Positions 44,171 to 54,067 are shown, numbered from the stretch's first letter. The stretch is DNA of 64,000 nt from Roseobacter sp. SK209-2-6 (GCF_000169455.1 NZ_AAYC01000003.1:186001-250000), one strand, 5' to 3'. The notes: generated from the letters alone by a model not told the origin. Numbers and translations are program-made.

Positions 44171-46072
44171 ATGAACAGACCAGACAAAACCCGCACAACC
44201 ATGACAACTGCCGGGCTGAACCTGATTGCCCAGGCCTTGTCAATCTATGATAACGATCTCAAACTTGCGGTCTGCAACAACCGCTTTCAAGAGATGTTTG
44301 ACCTTCCAGATCAACTGGTTACCCCGGGTGCGCGCTTTGATGACACAATTCGGCATATCGCTGCCAGTGGCGAATATGGGCCGGTTGATGACATCGAGGG
44401 CTTTGTCAAAGCCCGTGTCGAACAGGCGCTTGCTTTTGAACCTCACTACCTAGAGCGCACGCGCGCAAACGGTCAGGTGATCTCGATTGAGGGCGCGCCC
44501 CTGCCGCAGGGAGGCTGGGTCGCCGTCTATACGGATATCTCCCGCACAAAAAATGTGGAGCAACTGCTGCGCGCCCGATCAGAGGAGCTCTCGGATCGGC
44601 TTATCGCCCATACGGAGGAGCTCTCTGCCACGAACCGGAAGCTGGCGGCGACCATTACGGCCCTGGAAGAGGCAAAACGCCAGCTGACCGAGATCGAGGG
44701 GCGCACCCGGCTGACAACGGAAATGATGCCGGCCCATATCGCCCACGTCGATGAGGACGGCTATTACACCTATACCAATCGCCGCCTCAGCTCTGTCTTT
44801 CCCAGCCGCCCTTCCGAGATTCTGGGCGTGCATATCAGTGATGCGCTCGGGCCTGCGGCCTATGCCCGGATCGAACCCCACCTGATGGATGCCTACAAGG
44901 GCGGCAATCCGGTTTTTGAATTCACCGAAGAGCATGACAGCCGCCGTATCCGTGTGGCCTTTACCCCCGATGAAACCGGTGGCGTCTTTATTCTCTCCAT
45001 GGATGTGACCGAAGAGACCCAGGCGCGTGTTGCTCTGCAACAGGCACGACGACGCGAGATGGCAGCACAGATGACCTCTGGGCTGGCGCATGATTTCTCT
45101 AATCTCCTGACCATCATCCTTGGCATGCAGGGCAAGCTTGGCAAAATGGCCCTGCCCGAAGGAGCGCCGGAACTGGTGCAGGGCACGCTTTCGGCGGCTC
45201 AACGAGGGGGGCGGTTGCTGAACCGGATTGCAGAGATGACGGGCCAGCGCACCCTGCGCCCCCGGGCCACAAATATGCATGCGCTGCTGTCCGAATTGAA
45301 GATCCTGGCCTCACCCTCGCTGCCACAGGGTGTGGGGCTGAGCATCTTGGATCATACCCCGGACATCCTATTGCTATTGGATGCTGGCAAGCTACAGGAC
45401 GCGTTGTTGAACCTGATCCTCAATGCCCGCGATGCCTGCGGGGTCAGTGGCCAGATCACCGTGACGGCCCATGTAGTCGGGCGGGTCTGGTTGGAGATCA
45501 GCGTGGGTGACACTGGTCCCGGTTTCTCCCCCGAAGCCCTAAAAAACGCGCTCAACCCGTTTTTCACCACCAAGGGCAGCGAAGGGTCGGGCCTGGGGTT
45601 GCCCATGGTCTATGACATGGCCAAATCCGCCGGCGGTGACATGCGGGTCAGCAATACGGTCTCCGGTGCCAATGTCACCCTGCGCCTACCCTACCGCCAG
45701 GCCCCTGATGCACGCGGCGGCTTGGCCCTCTTGGTTGAAGACAACGAAGATCTGCGCGCGACCTTTCGCGATATGCTGATCGACATTGGCTACACGGTCA
45801 TCGAAGCCACCAGCGTGGATGAGGCATCCGCCCTGACAGCGGATCTGGAGGATATCACCCTGGTGCTGACGGACATCAAACTGGAAGGCGAGGCCACCGG
45901 GATTGATCTGGCGCTCCGGCTACAGGGCTCCGGTCTTCCCGTCATTCTGATGACATCATTTCCACCGAATGACCCTCTGTTCCGCCAAGCCTTGAAGGTT
46001 GGTCCCGTGCTGCGTAAACCTTTCACAACCCATCAGCTTTCAGCTCTGATCAAACCGGAGACCTCTCAATGA
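44171..46072 (+). CDS. Hybrid PAS-domain histidine kinase with C-terminal receiver
   Basis: The 633-residue soluble kinase has two PAS-like domains (about 12-130 and 190-290) joined by a coiled coil (RARSEELSDRLIAHTEELSA). A His-containing box MTSGLAHDFSNLLTIILGM is followed by N-box LNLILNARDAC, G boxes GDTGPGF and GSGLGLPM, and a receiver domain from about 510 (LLVEDNEDLRATFRD, phospho-Asp in VLTDIKL, Lys in LRKPF). The lack of membrane segments indicates a cytosolic signal. ATGA overlap with the response-regulator gene makes them a cognate pair. Confidence 0.9.
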   Translation: MNRPDKTRTTMTTAGLNLIAQALSIYDNDLKLAVCNNRFQEMFDLPDQLVTPGARFDDTIRHIAASGEYGPVDDIEGFVKARVEQALAFEPHYLERTRANGQVISIEGAPLPQGGWVAVYTDISRTKNVEQLLRARSEELSDRLIAHTEELSATNRKLAATITALEEAKRQLTEIEGRTRLTTEMMPAHIAHVDEDGYYTYTNRRLSSVFPSRPSEILGVHISDALGPAAYARIEPHLMDAYKGGNPVFEFTEEHDSRRIRVAFTPDETGGVFILSMDVTEETQARVALQQARRREMAAQMTSGLAHDFSNLLTIILGMQGKLGKMALPEGAPELVQGTLSAAQRGGRLLNRIAEMTGQRTLRPRATNMHALLSELKILASPSLPQGVGLSILDHTPDILLLLDAGKLQDALLNLILNARDACGVSGQITVTAHVVGRVWLEISVGDTGPGFSPEALKNALNPFFTTKGSEGSGLGLPMVYDMAKSAGGDMRVSNTVSGANVTLRLPYRQAPDARGGLALLVEDNEDLRATFRDMLIDIGYTVIEATSVDEASALTADLEDITLVLTDIKLEGEATGIDLALRLQGSGLPVILMTSFPPNDPLFRQALKVGPVLRKPFTTHQLSALIKPETSQ

Positions 46073-46776
46073 GCGCGCCCCTTGTCACCATTGTGGATGA
46101 TGAGCCGGAGATCCGGCAGATTTTGACCGAGACCCTGGAAGAAGCCGGGTTTCGCACCCAGAGTTTTGCTCGAGCCCGAGAGTTCGAAGCCTCGCTGAAA
46201 CGGGTGACGCCAGATGTCTGCCTGGTTGATCTCTCACTACCGGACGTGGATGGGCTGGCTCTGGTGCATCGCCTGGCGCTGGAGCAAGGCGCCGCCGTGA
46301 TCATCATTTCTGGGCGGGCCCAGGTGCAGGACCGCGTAACCGGGCTGGAATTGGGCGCGGATGATTACATCACCAAGCCCTTTGACCCGGCAGAAGTTGT
46401 TGCCCGCATTCGCGCCCGCCTGAGATCCGGCAATAGCCGCAGCCAGACAAGCGGGGGTGAGACCGCCACATTCTCCGGCTGGACGGCCCATTTCAACCGC
46501 TACGTCCTGGTTGATGAAGACGGGGTGGAAACCCCCTTTTCCCACGCAGAGGGGGAGGTTCTGCGCCTCTTCCTCGACAATTCGAAACGGCTGATTTCCC
46601 GTGCTCAGATGCAGGAAACACTGGGGGGTGGCGCCGGCGACAGCTTTGACCGTGCCATGGATGTACGTATCTCACGCCTGCGTACCAAGTTGCGCGAAGA
46701 CCCCAAAAACCCCCGTCTGATCAAAACGATCTATGGGGCAGGTTACATTTTTCTGGGTGATGTGACCTGGAGCTGA
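46069..46776 (+). CDS. OmpR-family response regulator
   Basis: Receiver domain (VTIVDDEPEIRQILTETLEEAGF; phospho-Asp in VCLVDLSLPDVDG; ELGADDYITKPFDP) followed by a winged-helix domain (FSHAEGEVLRLFLDNSKRLISRAQM; RAMDVRISRLRTKLREDPKNPRLIKTIYGAGYIF). 235 residues, standard for the family. Its start overlaps the kinase stop by ATGA. Target genes are unknown; the caspase-like gene upstream is a candidate. Confidence 0.93.
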   Translation: MSAPLVTIVDDEPEIRQILTETLEEAGFRTQSFARAREFEASLKRVTPDVCLVDLSLPDVDGLALVHRLALEQGAAVIIISGRAQVQDRVTGLELGADDYITKPFDPAEVVARIRARLRSGNSRSQTSGGETATFSGWTAHFNRYVLVDEDGVETPFSHAEGEVLRLFLDNSKRLISRAQMQETLGGGAGDSFDRAMDVRISRLRTKLREDPKNPRLIKTIYGAGYIFLGDVTWS

Positions 46777-46860
46777 CCCTCCCCAAAGCCCCCAGCGTGG
46801 ATTTTTTGCCTGTTTTAGGCTAGTCTCCTTCTCAAGTATTTTGGAGACGGGAGAGTTTTC

Positions 46861-47259
46861 ATGACCCAACTTCAGTATTTCACCACCCTGTCCGGGCTTT
46901 GGCTGGCGGTGGCCTGGCTGCCCTATATTCTAGACCGGATCCTCGTGCGCGGGCTGATGGGCGCTCTTGCCAACTATGATGCGACTGCGGTGCCGCAATC
47001 CGATTGGGCCCAGCGCGCGCAGCGTGCCCATATAGTTGGCATCGAGCTCTTTGCGGCCTTTGCGCCGCTCGCAATCCTCGCCATGCTTACCCTACCTGCA
47101 GAAGAGCAACCCGGCCTATTTGGCCTCACTTTCTTTTTCGGAATGATCACACACTATGTGATCTACGCTCTTGGCATTCCGGTATTGCGCACCTTGGCCT
47201 TCGCAGTGGCTTCGATTTCCAGCCTGCTCTTGGGCCTGACCGTGTTAGGCTTGATCTGA
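46861..47259 (+). CDS. MAPEG-family membrane protein
   Basis: The 132-residue protein has four hydrophobic helices and the MAPEG pattern RAQRAHIVGIELFAAFAPLAILAML, containing the conserved RA/H-N-like segment, with a late ITHYVIYALGIPVLRTLAF. The family includes glutathione-dependent membrane enzymes; bacterial members are mostly uncharacterised. GGAGACGGGAG precedes the ATG. Confidence 0.82.
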   Translation: MTQLQYFTTLSGLWLAVAWLPYILDRILVRGLMGALANYDATAVPQSDWAQRAQRAHIVGIELFAAFAPLAILAMLTLPAEEQPGLFGLTFFFGMITHYVIYALGIPVLRTLAFAVASISSLLLGLTVLGLI

Positions 47260-47324
47260 GGCTTAGGTTCCCGCTGCAAAATCAACCTCTTGCCCGTCGG
47301 ATTCGGCGGCGGTAGAATCAGGTC

Positions 47325-47552
47325 ATGGCCACCTGTCTACTCTACCGCCAAACTGAACGCCGTCCCCCCCGGTTTTACCGGATTGAGCTGGCGATGAACC
47401 TGTTTTCTGAGGTTTCGGTCCTCAGAGAATGGGGCGTGTCCGGCGGCCGTGGGCAGAGCGTGATCAATATCTACGGCAATCTTCGCGACGCTTCTGTCGC
47501 GGCAGATCAGCACCGCAACCGTATGCTCAAGCGCGGCTACGCACGGAGTTAA
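47325..47552 (+). CDS. WGR-domain mini-protein
   Basis: A 75-residue stand-alone WGR domain: RFYRIELAMNLFSEVSVLREWGVSGGRGQS with the WG-x-GR motif in the form WGVSGGRGQ. WGR domains bind nucleic acids, being known from PARP proteins and from small bacterial proteins. No neighbouring partner is evident. Confidence 0.75.
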   Translation: MATCLLYRQTERRPPRFYRIELAMNLFSEVSVLREWGVSGGRGQSVINIYGNLRDASVAADQHRNRMLKRGYARS

Positions 47553-47624
47553 CTCCCTAGCCAAACCTATGTGCTGATCCTGCAATCCCTGCCGCTTTGG
47601 CAGGGACCTACACGGACCACCTGC

Positions 47625-48818
47625 CTAAATCGAGCGCGCAGCCCGGTCCAGGACCTCAAGCCCCAAAACCAGATCCACCTCATCCGTATCCTCGTCAAAA
47701 GCATGGCTGATCCCGCCAATCGAGGGAACAAACAGCATGGCTGCCGGCATAACTCGCGCCACATTGGCAGCGTCGTGCAGCGCCCCTGATGGCAGTTCGA
47801 GCCATTTTCCAGGGGCAACTTCATCGGCTGCGGTACAAAGTGCCTTGCGAAGCTGTGGATCCATTGCAGCCGGCTCTATTCCGCCAATGTCTCCCAGGTT
47901 CACCTCGACATTCCGATCCTGAGCAACACGCGCGGCCACATCGCGCAGAACCTCCCCCATTCGCTCCAGTCGCTCCGTCTCCCCGTCGCGCCATTGCAGT
48001 GCAAAACGCGCCACCCCCGGTACAACCGAAGAGGCATTGGGGCTGATTTCCAAATGACCCAGTGTCCACACAGTCGTCGGAGTGGCCAGTTCCGCAAAGC
48101 GTTGGTTGATGCGTTGATTGAAATCCGCCATCGCCTGAAATGCGTCCTGACGCAGGTGCATCGGGGTTGTTCCTGCGTGATTTTGACGTCCCAGTATTTC
48201 GACGCGTATCTCACGGATACCCACGATATCGGTGACAACGCCAATCTTGTCGCCCGAGGCATCCATCCCTGGCCCCTGTTCGATATGCATCTCAATAAAG
48301 CCCGAGAACATATCATGCGGCAGGAACTCCTTTGAGCGTCCCATCATTTTTGCCCGTGCCGCAGAGAGCGTGATCCCGTCGGTGCTGGTCAAAAGGTCCG
48401 CCTCGGCCAGCGAGATCTTCTTGGTCCAGACGTCGGATCCGGTCAGAATACCAAATCGCCCTTCTTCATCCTGAAAATTGGCAACTGAAATCGCGGGGCC
48501 GCCATCCTCTTTTGCAGCACGAGCGATTTCCAAACCCGCAACAACACCCAAGGCGCCGTCCAGCCATCCCCCCTCTGGCTGGCTATCGCTGTGCGATCCG
48601 ATGAGTAGCGACTTTTCTCCTGCCAGACCAAAAAGATTTCCCACTGGGTCTAGATGGGTTTTGAGGCCTGCCTCTTCCATGCGTGAAGCCAGCCAGCGAC
48701 GGGCTGCAATCTCTACCGCAGTATAGGCAGGCCGGACTACTCCCTTCCCTATTCCAGAGGCACCAAAGGACCGCAACTGATGCAGGTCCTCCAGGAAGCG
48801 GTCCGGGTTTAATGGCAT
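47625..48818 (-). CDS. M20-family amidohydrolase (N-carbamoyl-amino-acid hydrolase / allantoate amidohydrolase type)
   Basis: The 397-residue protein shows the hydantoinase/carbamoylase subgroup signature: [20 protein letters not shown] (metal His and Asp), [11 protein letters not shown] (Glu ligand), [22 protein letters not shown] and a terminal [10 protein letters not shown]. Such enzymes remove a carbamoyl or ureido group from amino acids. Without neighbouring hydantoinase or purine genes, the substrate cannot be assigned. It is divergent from a histidine-phosphatase gene. Confidence 0.85.
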   Translation of the reverse strand: MPLNPDRFLEDLHQLRSFGASGIGKGVVRPAYTAVEIAARRWLASRMEEAGLKTHLDPVGNLFGLAGEKSLLIGSHSDSQPEGGWLDGALGVVAGLEIARAAKEDGGPAISVANFQDEEGRFGILTGSDVWTKKISLAEADLLTSTDGITLSAARAKMMGRSKEFLPHDMFSGFIEMHIEQGPGMDASGDKIGVVTDIVGIREIRVEILGRQNHAGTTPMHLRQDAFQAMADFNQRINQRFAELATPTTVWTLGHLEISPNASSVVPGVARFALQWRDGETERLERMGEVLRDVAARVAQDRNVEVNLGDIGGIEPAAMDPQLRKALCTAADEVAPGKWLELPSGALHDAANVARVMPAAMLFVPSIGGISHAFDEDTDEVDLVLGLEVLDRAARSI

Positions 48819-49104
48819 GATTCACCTCATTTTTTCGGCAGCTACAGGGAAGCAATCCGCTCCATGTGCTGACTTGTTTTAGCGAACTGTTTCACGGCAA
48901 ATCTGATCGCGCAACAATCTTGCACAATTCGGTGGCAATTTCTTCTCGCTGGTAGAAACAACGGGGGTGAATACGACAAAATAGACGTATTTGGACGCAA
49001 TACGTACAACCTCTCAGCTCGAAGAGGAGAGGAATGAAAAGCATCTCTTCCCTCCAAGGCTCCTCTCACCTAAGACTCGCCTGCACGGAACCGGAAAAAC
49101 GCTG

Positions 49105-49755
49105 ATGACACATATCACCCTCATCCGACACGGACAGGCCAATACCGAAGCGCGCGACGAAGCAAGCTATGACCGGCTGAGTCCACTGGGGCATCAGCAA
49201 GCGGCATGGTTGGGGGAGCATCTACGACAGAGTGCGGCTCATCATCCCCGTGTCTACTGTGGAACCCTCACACGGCACCTAGAGACCGCAACCGCCATGG
49301 GGCATCAGGAAGTGATCCAGGATGCCCGCCTGAATGAGATGGAGTATTTCACCATGGCCCAGGCCATGGAGGAACAGCATGGGCTGCCCGTCCCCGAAGA
49401 GCGTGAGGGCTTTATCGAACATCTGCCGCGCGTGTTTCAGGCCTGGCATGGGAATGAGATTGCAAACCCGCCCGAAAGCTGGCGCGACTTCGAACAGCGC
49501 ACCCAAGGCGTTTTGGCAGAGATTGCCAAAGGGGACGGCCCGGCGCTGGTTGTGACCTCCGGTGGTTTCATATCAATGGCGATGCGACTCTCCATGGATC
49601 TGAGCACTGATGCCATGGCACGTGTTGCCCTCTCGATCATGAATACCTCGATGCATCGGCTGTTCCCCATCGGCGGACACCTCAGCCCGGTGCTGTTCAA
49701 CGCCGTGCCGCACCTGGAAGCCCAGGAACGGCAGTATGCTCAGACCCATCTCTGA
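49105..49755 (+). CDS. Histidine phosphatase superfamily protein
   Basis: Start at 49105 gives MTHITLIRHGQANTEARDEA with the catalytic LIRHGQ motif directly at the N-terminus; the open frame upstream to 48991 is unlike the family. The 216-residue protein has MSYF-like acid region LNEMEYFTMAQAM and the second His-region VVTSGGFISMAMRL, where the usual SHGG/H is SGG, so the second catalytic His seems absent. Substrate unknown. It starts a run of metabolic genes (GST, lysine-catabolic operon). Confidence 0.82.
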   Translation: MTHITLIRHGQANTEARDEASYDRLSPLGHQQAAWLGEHLRQSAAHHPRVYCGTLTRHLETATAMGHQEVIQDARLNEMEYFTMAQAMEEQHGLPVPEEREGFIEHLPRVFQAWHGNEIANPPESWRDFEQRTQGVLAEIAKGDGPALVVTSGGFISMAMRLSMDLSTDAMARVALSIMNTSMHRLFPIGGHLSPVLFNAVPHLEAQERQYAQTHL

Positions 49756-49777
49756 TATCTCAATGGGAGGAAAAGAC

Positions 49778-50392
49778 ATGCAGCTTTACTATGCCCCCAG
49801 GACCATCTCCGTGGCCGTCGCAATCGCGCTGGATGAAGCCGGGATCGAGTATGAGGCGATAAAGATCGATTTCGCCGCCAAAGAACAGACTGGCACGGCC
49901 TATGCCCAGATCAATCCCAAGGGGCGGGTGCCTGCGCTGGTTGTCGAAGGCGGTATCCTGACCGAAACCGGGGCCTTGCTGGAGTATATCGCCGATATGG
50001 CGCCAGACACCGGGCTACGTCCCCAGGATCCGGTTCTTTGCGCCCGCATGCGTGAAGTTATGTTCTACCTCGCCAGCACAATGCATGTGGCTCATGCCCA
50101 TAAGCTGCGCGGTGCGCGTTGGGCCAAGGAGCGCTCCAGCTGGAAAGACATGCAAAAAATGGTTCCCCAGACCATGGCCGACTGTTGTGACTACATCAGT
50201 CGCGCAGGCCTGCGCGGCCCTTTTGTACTGGGTGAGAGCCTCAGCCTTGCTGATTGCTATCTCTATGTGATCTGCACTTGGCTAGAAGGCGATGGCGTTA
50301 CCCTTGCGGATTTCCCCAAAATCCAGTCTTTCATGACAGCAATGGAACAACGTGACTCTGTGCGCGAAATCTATGCCAAGGGCATGCTCTGA
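49778..50392 (+). CDS. Glutathione S-transferase family protein
   Basis: GGAGG precedes ATG 49778 by 7 nt. The 204-residue product has a thioredoxin-like N-domain (MQLYYAPRTISVAVAIALDE, INPKGRVPALVVEGGILTETGALLEYIAD with the cis-Pro and Glu/Thr that bind GSH) and a helical C-domain (FVLGESLSLADCYLYVICTW). The Cys found in beta-class enzymes is replaced by Thr/Ile-Ser. It lies 11 bp before the lysine-catabolic genes and may be co-transcribed with them. Confidence 0.87.
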   Translation: MQLYYAPRTISVAVAIALDEAGIEYEAIKIDFAAKEQTGTAYAQINPKGRVPALVVEGGILTETGALLEYIADMAPDTGLRPQDPVLCARMREVMFYLASTMHVAHAHKLRGARWAKERSSWKDMQKMVPQTMADCCDYISRAGLRGPFVLGESLSLADCYLYVICTWLEGDGVTLADFPKIQSFMTAMEQRDSVREIYAKGML

Positions 50393-50403
50393 AGGAAATG
50401 ACA

Positions 50404-51456
50404 ATGACACATCTCTGGGTCCGGGCCGAACAGCGCCCCAACGAAGACCGTGTTGGCCTGACGCCTGAAGGCGCAAAGGCGCTCTTGGATGCGGGGCTGC
50501 GCGTCACCGTCGAGAAAAGCTCGGTCCGTGCGATCCCGATGCAGGGCTATATCGATGCTGGATGCGAAGTCGCGGCAGAGAATTCCTGGCCCAAAGCTCC
50601 TGCCGACGCCATCATCTTTGGCCTCAAAGAGCTGCCCGAAGATGGCACCCCGCTGCCGCACCGCCACATCATGTTCGGCCATGCTTTCAAAGGCCAGCAC
50701 TCAGGCAAGGCGCTGCTGGACCGTTTCCAGGCCGGGGGCGGCACGCTTTATGATCTGGAATATCTGGTCGAGGAAAACGGCCGCCGGGTTGCCGCCTTTG
50801 GCTATTGGGCCGGCTATGCCGGTGCTGCGGTAACGCTGAAGACCTGGATGGCGCAGCAGCGTGGCGAACTCTGCGGGCCAGTTGGAGTTTACAGCGGCAA
50901 GGATGCGCTACTGGCGGATCTCGGTGCAGAACTGGACGCCTTGGATGCGGAAAAGCCCAAAGCCATCGTCATCGGCGCCCTTGGCCGCGTCGGCACCGGT
51001 GCTGCAGACCTATGCGAAGCCATGGGCGTAGCGGTCACCAAATGGGATATGGCAGAGACCTCCAGCGGTGGCCCTTTCCCTGAGATCCTGGAACATGATC
51101 TGTTCCTCAACTGCATCTTTGCCCGCCCCGGCACCCCGGTCTTTGTACCGCAAGACGCGCTGGGGACCGCCCGCAATCTCTCTGCCATCGGTGATGTCGC
51201 CTGCGATCCGGACAGCGACTACAACCCGGTGCCCGTTTATGACCGGGCCACCACCTGGGATGCCCCGGCGCTGCGGGTGGCAGAGGATCCGGTACTGGAT
51301 GTGATGGCCATCGACAACCTGCCCTCGATGCTGCCGGTGGAAAGCTCCATCGACTATGCAGAGCAGCTCTTGCCGTCGCTTTTGACCCTGACCGATCTGA
51401 AATCCGGTGTTTGGGGCCGCGCCGAAGCCACTTTCCGCGAATTCGTGCCCGCCTGA
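50404..51456 (+). CDS. Saccharopine dehydrogenase, Lys1-type (NAD+, L-lysine-forming family)
   Basis: The 350-residue protein opens LWVRAEQRPNEDRVGLTPEGAKALLDAGLRVTVE, the AlaDH/Lys1 N-domain, and has the Rossmann region AIVIGALGRVGTGAADLCEAMG with DMAETSSGGPFPEI. Such enzymes interconvert saccharopine and lysine plus 2-oxoglutarate. ATG 50404 has AAGGA 7 nt upstream. Adjacent SemiSWEET and Lys9-like genes make a catabolic lysine operon likely, since the saccharopine route in Rhodobacterales serves degradation, with lysine made by the DAP route. Confidence 0.88.
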   Translation: MTHLWVRAEQRPNEDRVGLTPEGAKALLDAGLRVTVEKSSVRAIPMQGYIDAGCEVAAENSWPKAPADAIIFGLKELPEDGTPLPHRHIMFGHAFKGQHSGKALLDRFQAGGGTLYDLEYLVEENGRRVAAFGYWAGYAGAAVTLKTWMAQQRGELCGPVGVYSGKDALLADLGAELDALDAEKPKAIVIGALGRVGTGAADLCEAMGVAVTKWDMAETSSGGPFPEILEHDLFLNCIFARPGTPVFVPQDALGTARNLSAIGDVACDPDSDYNPVPVYDRATTWDAPALRVAEDPVLDVMAIDNLPSMLPVESSIDYAEQLLPSLLTLTDLKSGVWGRAEATFREFVPA

Positions 51457-51704
51457 TGGAACTCTATGTCGGATACCTCGCAGCAGTGCTGGGCACTGTC
51501 TGCTGGATACCCCAGGCCTGGAAGGCCTGGGCCAGCCGAGACACCTCTGGCCTCTCGCTATCTGCGAACCTGATGTTCCTCCTCACTGTCTCCCTATGGT
51601 TCTGCTACGGGCTGATGGTTGGGGACTGGCCACTCATTCTTGCCAATTTCTGCGCGATCCTCATTGTGCTCAGCATCGTGGCAGCCAAATTGCGCTACAA
51701 ATAA
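51456..51704 (+). CDS. SemiSWEET-type PQ-loop transporter
   Basis: The ATG at 51456 shares its A with the preceding TGA. The 82-residue protein has three TM helices with the PQ motif in GTVCWIPQAWKAWASRDTSG and Leu-Ser-rich helix GLSLSANLMFLLTVSLWFCYG. This is the half-size SWEET fold, which dimerises to move sugars in characterised members. Sitting between the two saccharopine dehydrogenase genes with translational coupling, it may instead carry an amino or keto acid; that would be new for the family. Confidence 0.85.
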   Translation: MELYVGYLAAVLGTVCWIPQAWKAWASRDTSGLSLSANLMFLLTVSLWFCYGLMVGDWPLILANFCAILIVLSIVAAKLRYK

Positions 51705-51716
51705 GGGAGACCTCTC

Positions 51717-52859
51717 ATGACTATTCACTGGTGCGGCACCGGCCTCTCCGCCATTCCCGGCCTGCGCCGCCTGCTGAAGGCGGGCCACGATGTGGCTGTC
51801 TGGAACCGGACAACCGACAAAGCCCGCGAAGCGGTTGGCGATCTGACCTCGAACATCCATGCCTTTGACATCAATAATCTGGCCGAGCTCCTCAGCCCCG
51901 CGGATGTCATCGTCTCGATGCTGCCGGGCGACTGGCATGTGCCGCTGGCGGAACTGGCGATCTCCAAAGGCGCGCATTTTGTGTCGTCCTCCTATATCGC
52001 GCCCGAGATGCGCGCGCTGGATACCAAGGCCAAAGAGGCGGGCGTTGCCCTGGTCAATGAGGTCGGCCTGGATCCGGGCATCGACCACCTGATGGCCCAT
52101 GCGCTGGTAGACGAGTACAAGGCCTCCGAGGCCTTTGATACCGCCAATGAGGTGAGCTTCCTCTCCTATTGCGGCGGCATCCCCAAGACACCGAACCCCT
52201 TCCGCTACAAATTCAGCTGGTCGCCCCTGGGCGTGCTGAAGGCGCTGCGCTCGCCGTCGAAATCCATCCGCGATTTCAAGGAATTTGACGTCGCCCGCCC
52301 CTGGGACGCGATCTCCTCATACGAAGCCCCTTTGTCGGCACCAGAGAGCTTTGAGGTCTACCCGAACCGCGACTCCCTGCCCTTCATGGACCAGTATGAA
52401 TTCGGTTCCGACTGGAATGTGAAAGAATTCGTCCGCGGCACCCTGCGCCTCAACGGCTGGGCCGAGGCCTGGGATGGTGTGTTCAAAGAGGTCGAAACCC
52501 TGGAAGGCGCGGCCGGTGACGCCCGCCTCAAGGAAATGTCCGACCAGTTCTGGGATGAAAACGCCTATGACGAGGGCGAACCCGACCGGGTGGTGCTCTG
52601 TGTCGATCTGAAGGCCGAGAAAGACGGCGCGGCTGTCTGGCACAAGACCTATGTGATGGATGCCTGGGGAGATGAGCGTGGCACAGCCATGGCGCGTCTA
52701 GTCTCCTACCCGGTTTCCTTTGCCATCGAGGCGGTGATGAACAGCCAAATCGCCCCAGGCGTCAGCGCCGCCCCCAGCAACGCCGCTTTGGTGGAAAAAT
52801 GGATGGGCGAGATCGACAAGCTGGCGCAACACCTGGAAGTCAGTAACCGGCTGGGCTGA
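51717..52859 (+). CDS. Saccharopine dehydrogenase, Lys9-type (L-glutamate-forming family)
   Basis: The 380-residue protein has a C-terminal-type saccharopine dehydrogenase fold: WCGTGLSAIPGLRRLLKAGH, VIVSMLPGDWHVPLAELAISK, FVSSSYIAPEMRALD, NEVGLDPGIDHLMAH and FLSYCGGIPKTPNPFRYKFSWSP, all typical of the enzyme that cleaves saccharopine to glutamate and aminoadipate semialdehyde. The N-terminus is a truncated Rossmann loop (GTG-x-x-x in place of GxGxxG). Only 12 bp separate it from the SemiSWEET gene, and a terminator follows. Confidence 0.88.
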   Translation: MTIHWCGTGLSAIPGLRRLLKAGHDVAVWNRTTDKAREAVGDLTSNIHAFDINNLAELLSPADVIVSMLPGDWHVPLAELAISKGAHFVSSSYIAPEMRALDTKAKEAGVALVNEVGLDPGIDHLMAHALVDEYKASEAFDTANEVSFLSYCGGIPKTPNPFRYKFSWSPLGVLKALRSPSKSIRDFKEFDVARPWDAISSYEAPLSAPESFEVYPNRDSLPFMDQYEFGSDWNVKEFVRGTLRLNGWAEAWDGVFKEVETLEGAAGDARLKEMSDQFWDENAYDEGEPDRVVLCVDLKAEKDGAAVWHKTYVMDAWGDERGTAMARLVSYPVSFAIEAVMNSQIAPGVSAAPSNAALVEKWMGEIDKLAQHLEVSNRLG

Positions 52860-52884
52860 GCATTTTCTACAAGAAAGAAACGAC

Positions 52885-52909
52885 AAAGGGCGGCCAGACC
52901 GCCCTTTTC
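52885..52909 (+). terminator. Terminator of the saccharopine operon
   Basis: AAAGGGCGG-N5-CCGCCCTTTT hairpin with T-run, 26 bp after the stop. Between it and the IS110 remnant (52910-53195) nothing is recognised. Confidence 0.85.
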
Positions 52910-53195
52910 TATTCACGGAACCTGCAAAGCCAACGACTGGCTTGCGGACTGTCCCGACATTCGTTTTTGGACCCTTGCTGACGCAGCAGATGCTCGCAGT
53001 TGCGGCACCGGACCTACGGCTTCGCAGCGGATTTCCGGTTTCCTGTCATGCACCTGCCCAAAATTCTACGAAATCCAAACCGCACTTTCGCTGCAACCAG
53101 GATCTGCTTACGAGGAGTGGATGGCGTCTGCACCTAGCTGTCGCGCAATACGGCATAGTGCAGATGCTGCCATCTGTTAGAAAAGGAGCCCCATC

Positions 53196-54067
53196 ATGCT
53201 AGTTACAACAGTCGGTCTGGATCTTGGAAAGATGGTTTTCAGGTTCATGGAATTACCTCGGACGGGACGGTTACCTTCAATCGTTCAATCAGGCGTAGGC
53301 AGCTGCTGAAGCTCTTTCAGAATTTCCCAAACTGGCTAGTCGACATTGAGGCGTGCGGTTCGGCCCATCAATGGGCGCGTGAGTTGACTTCGATTGGTCA
53401 CGATATGCGCCTAGTGGCTGCGGTATATGTTAAGCCACAGGTGAAGCGTGAAAAGACAGATGCTGAATGTGATCCGAGGCCTTCTCCGCGAGTTTGGTCT
53501 TGTGATCGGGAACGGGCCGGTGGTCGCGATGCACTTCGTCAAGGCGTTCCAGACCGATGACTGTCCGGACATCCCCGACGTGGCGAAGAGCATGCTCAAG
53601 ACGCTCTGTGACCAGGTTATTGGTCTCGATGACCGGGTGACCTTCTACGACAAACTGATCGAGTATCATTCCCGCATCGATGAGCGCGCCAAACGCATTC
53701 AGACAATTTCCAGCGCTGGTCCCATCACCGCCTCGGCCATTGTCGCCACCATCGGTGACAGCAAGCAGTTCAAGAACGGACGCGAGTTTGCCGCCTGGTT
53801 GGGGCTTACACCGTTGAACAGGTCAAGTGGTGGCAAGGAGCGTCTGGGCAAGATCAGTAATAAAGGATACGAAGGTTACTGGTGATCGGCATGATCTCTC
53901 AAGTTCAGCGCGCCCGTGGCTACCCAGAGCGGGTGCATCCCTGGATCATGCAATTGCTTGAACGCAAACCAATGCGCCTCGCAACCATCGCAATTGCAAA
54001 CAAGACAGCCAGGGTCATCTGGGCGATCCTCACCAAGGAAACAGTTTACCGGCAATCAGCGGCATAA
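53196..54067 (+). pseudogene. IS110-family transposase remnant
   Basis: Assembled across frames, the protein reads as an IS110 DEDD transposase: TVGLDLGKMVF, then after a one-base loss in the T-run at 53236-53239 VHGITSDGTVTFNRS, DIEACGSAHQWARELTSIGH and AYVKPQVKRE-like residues. A deletion after KTDAE joins it to MLNVIRGLLREFGLV; the C-terminal domain (SSAGPITASAIVATIGDS, FAAWLGLTPLNRSSGGKERLG) is intact until a second deletion at about 53865, and RRLLVIGM and RKPMRLATIAIANKTARVIW continue in another frame. At least three lesions make it non-functional. AAAAGGAG lies before the original ATG. It marks the left part of an accessory zone. Confidence 0.9.
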
